A DNA stretch of 64,000 bases from CBDFLD01 sp965249005 (GTDB taxonomy: Bacteria > Acidobacteriota > UBA6911), in the NCBI GenBank assembly GCA_965249005.1, contig CBDFLD010000012.1, positions 124,001 through 188,000 on the forward strand, given 5' to 3'. The position numbers and the translations under genes are program-made. Under the pieces are notes generated by a model. It worked only from the letters and a program-made list of their open reading frames with translations. It was not told the origin of the DNA and did not search any database. Positions 62,459 to 64,000 of the stretch are shown one piece after another. The stretch's first letter is position 1, and every line of letters starts with the position of its first letter.

Positions 62459-64000
62459 TTAGGATGCCGTCTGGGGCGGGACGGCCGATATGGCGCTCAA
62501 CGTATGCGTCCCGAAGATCGCAAAAGAAGCCATATCCTGATCGGTTCGCACCCGGAAATATCCCGCGCTGATGTCGAGACCCGGAAACATCTCCGTTAGT
62601 ACAAACGAATCTCTGCCGCGGGCCACAACCATCCGCATCCCGGTCCCGACCAAATTCCCTTGCGTGTCGAACACATCGATGGTTGCCGTCAAGGCTGAAT
62701 CTGAAAGATTGATGATCGCGGCCCCGGTAAAGAACAGATCATTTTGGGCCACCTGGGAGTAGAACACCTCCCGCTGCACCTGGCTGACAAACGGCAACGC
62801 CGCCTGAAAAATCTCCCCCGCCGGATCTCCGAAGATCACCGATCCCGCCAGTTTTGGCCCGTCGCTTGTCACCACGATGTACCCCTCGATCGTCGCATTC
62901 GCTGGCAGGCCAAACACCGTCGGATCACGAATGATCGCCTTGCCTCGGGCCGGGATCACCACGATCGCGGTCATCCCGATCTGCCTTCCGTCTTCCCCCA
63001 CCAAATCTAGAGATACATTGGCAGTAGCCATGGCATCCAGGTTGGCAATACTCAACTCCGTGTCGAATCCGCCTCCTTCCACATACTGGGGAACAAAGAG
63101 TTTTGTGGCTCCTCCCGTCGGCTGTCCGTTGAGTCCTCCGATGAAACGTATCCCATCGCCTAGCCGGCTGAACCCTACGATTCCCACACTCGAGTTGACT
63201 CGCAGGCTCCGGGTGCTTGCCTGACGGACCGGATCGCCCGCCTGCTGTATCGTCCAGAGAGGTTCCGCTTCAGGAAACAGCGCCGAGAGTTCGCTTCTCA
63301 TCTTTCCCATACCCGGTATCTGCACATCGTCTCGTCGTGAAAGCAAGTTTCCCGTTTCCGCATCATAGAGCTCCAGCACCACATCGGCATTCGAAGTGTT
63401 CGGGTTAGCCAAGTTCAACTCGGCCAAATCCGTCTCGGTAAAGATCATCTCCGTATGGGTCTGCCCTCCGGCGTCGGACCCATCCAGAAAGTTGAGGGCA
63501 TCGTCAAAGAAGAGAAAAAAACCGACAATCTGATCGTTGTCGCTTTCGACCTCCACCCAGGCAGAATCGGTGACGAATCCAGGTCCGAAGATCTGAGAGA
63601 ACAGCTCTGCCAGCTGACTCGACGGTCCGAGCTGCCGCATCGCGGGATTAGTGATGTCGGGTCCCGTGATGAGCTGTCCGCCGAGATCGTAGGCCCGGAA
63701 GGTCATGTTGGCTTCCATCTGTTGCCGGACCATTCCCTCTGCAGAATCCGGTTCTGACACGTTGGCGATTGCGACACCCGTGCGCTCATCCGGTGTGTTG
63801 ATCACTCGCGGAAAGTAGAGGTAGGTCGTGGTGGTCGTTACCCAGGTCGCGCACGGATCGAACATATTCATCACGACCATGGTGGCCAACGGCCAGGACT
63901 GCGAGAACGGACCCTGGTAGGGTCCGCCGGAAACCACCCCGATTCCAACGAATCCTTCAGAGCCGGTGGGGCCACTGTTATCATTGTAGGGAAACCACAA
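62459..64000 (-). CDS. Large secreted repetitive beta-sandwich protein, C-terminal part
   Basis: Open to the window edge, so the 5' end is missing; 513 codons present. At least three or four tandem units of about 110-120 residues, each with a strand pattern such as LYFPRVINTPDERTGVAIAN, KLFVPQYVEGGGFDTELSIA, EVFYSQVAQNDLFFTGAAII and ending in a G/R turn before L..MFPGL or LSALFPE. These resemble the adhesive C-terminal repeats of large acidobacterial exoproteins. No sorting signal at the end (SAISAVPPQTAS). Likely cell surface or secreted. Confidence 0.75.
   Translation of the reverse strand: MWFPYNDNSGPTGSEGFVGIGVVSGGPYQGPFSQSWPLATMVVMNMFDPCATWVTTTTTYLYFPRVINTPDERTGVAIANVSEPDSAEGMVRQQMEANMTFRAYDLGGQLITGPDITNPAMRQLGPSSQLAELFSQIFGPGFVTDSAWVEVESDNDQIVGFFLFFDDALNFLDGSDAGGQTHTEMIFTETDLAELNLANPNTSNADVVLELYDAETGNLLSRRDDVQIPGMGKMRSELSALFPEAEPLWTIQQAGDPVRQASTRSLRVNSSVGIVGFSRLGDGIRFIGGLNGQPTGGATKLFVPQYVEGGGFDTELSIANLDAMATANVSLDLVGEDGRQIGMTAIVVIPARGKAIIRDPTVFGLPANATIEGYIVVTSDGPKLAGSVIFGDPAGEIFQAALPFVSQVQREVFYSQVAQNDLFFTGAAIINLSDSALTATIDVFDTQGNLVGTGMRMVVARGRDSFVLTEMFPGLDISAGYFRVRTDQDMASFAIFGTHTLSAISAVPPQTAS

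Overview
The window looks like a chromosome segment of an Acidobacteriota-type bacterium. This is inferred from gene content: a DUF1549/DUF1553 plus DUF1501 pair, CehA-like and agarase-like hydrolases, an SBBP-type secreted protein, a lexA-imuA-imuB-dnaE2 cassette and a Tad pilus locus. No rRNA or tRNA was found to fix the taxonomy. The segment is very rich in insertion sequences: four near-identical 1,854-bp IS1380-family copies (4645-6498, 20917-22770, 27101-28954, 39834-41687), an IS5-type, an IS3-type and an IS6-type element, and an IS481 remnant. Many genes are split, truncated or frameshifted.

Layout. 1-8 kb: a frameshifted CehA-like lipoprotein gene, a Tat-exported aldo/keto-reductase-like protein, a small tetraheme cytochrome, and a regulator/membrane-protein pair separated by IS1380 copy 1. 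8-15.5 kb: a Spy/CpxP-like protein, a PLP aminotransferase, the DUF1553/DUF1501 pair and a phosphate permease. 15.5-29.4 kb: a Tad pilus operon (secretin part, tadG, tadZ, tadA, tadB, tadC, a 32-aa membrane peptide, a DUF192 protein, a TPR lipoprotein) broken by three insertions, then a divergent AAA ATPase. 30.9-36.9 kb: the SOS mutagenesis cassette behind a perfect 24-bp palindrome. 37-42 kb: a hydrolase/DUF1080 fusion, the 3' part of an agarase-like gene, IS1380 copy 4 and a glycosyltransferase remnant. 42-50 kb: an XRE regulator, an RRM protein, groESL, and a tightly packed DUF1611 / amino-acid racemase / M81 peptidase operon. 50-62.3 kb: mostly broken genes and mobile elements, with a few intact genes (methyltransferase, NodB deacetylase, acetyltransferase). 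62.4-64 kb: the C-terminal part of a large repetitive secreted protein running off the window edge.

Main structural result: the 5' part of an agarase-like hydrolase gene (15561-15999, +) and its 3' part (38757-39833, -) lie about 23 kb apart in opposite orientation, and both end at a CTAG, the IS1380 target. Joined at that CTAG they give one 503-codon reading frame in phase. The 5' part is instead fused to the C-terminal two thirds of a pilus secretin. The simplest reading is an IS1380-associated inversion of 16.0-39.8 kb that beheaded both the hydrolase and the Tad secretin. With IS insertions inside tadB and the TPR gene, the Tad system in this strain is probably non-functional.

A family of short intergenic palindromes, often with a TCC/GGA loop, recurs across the window.
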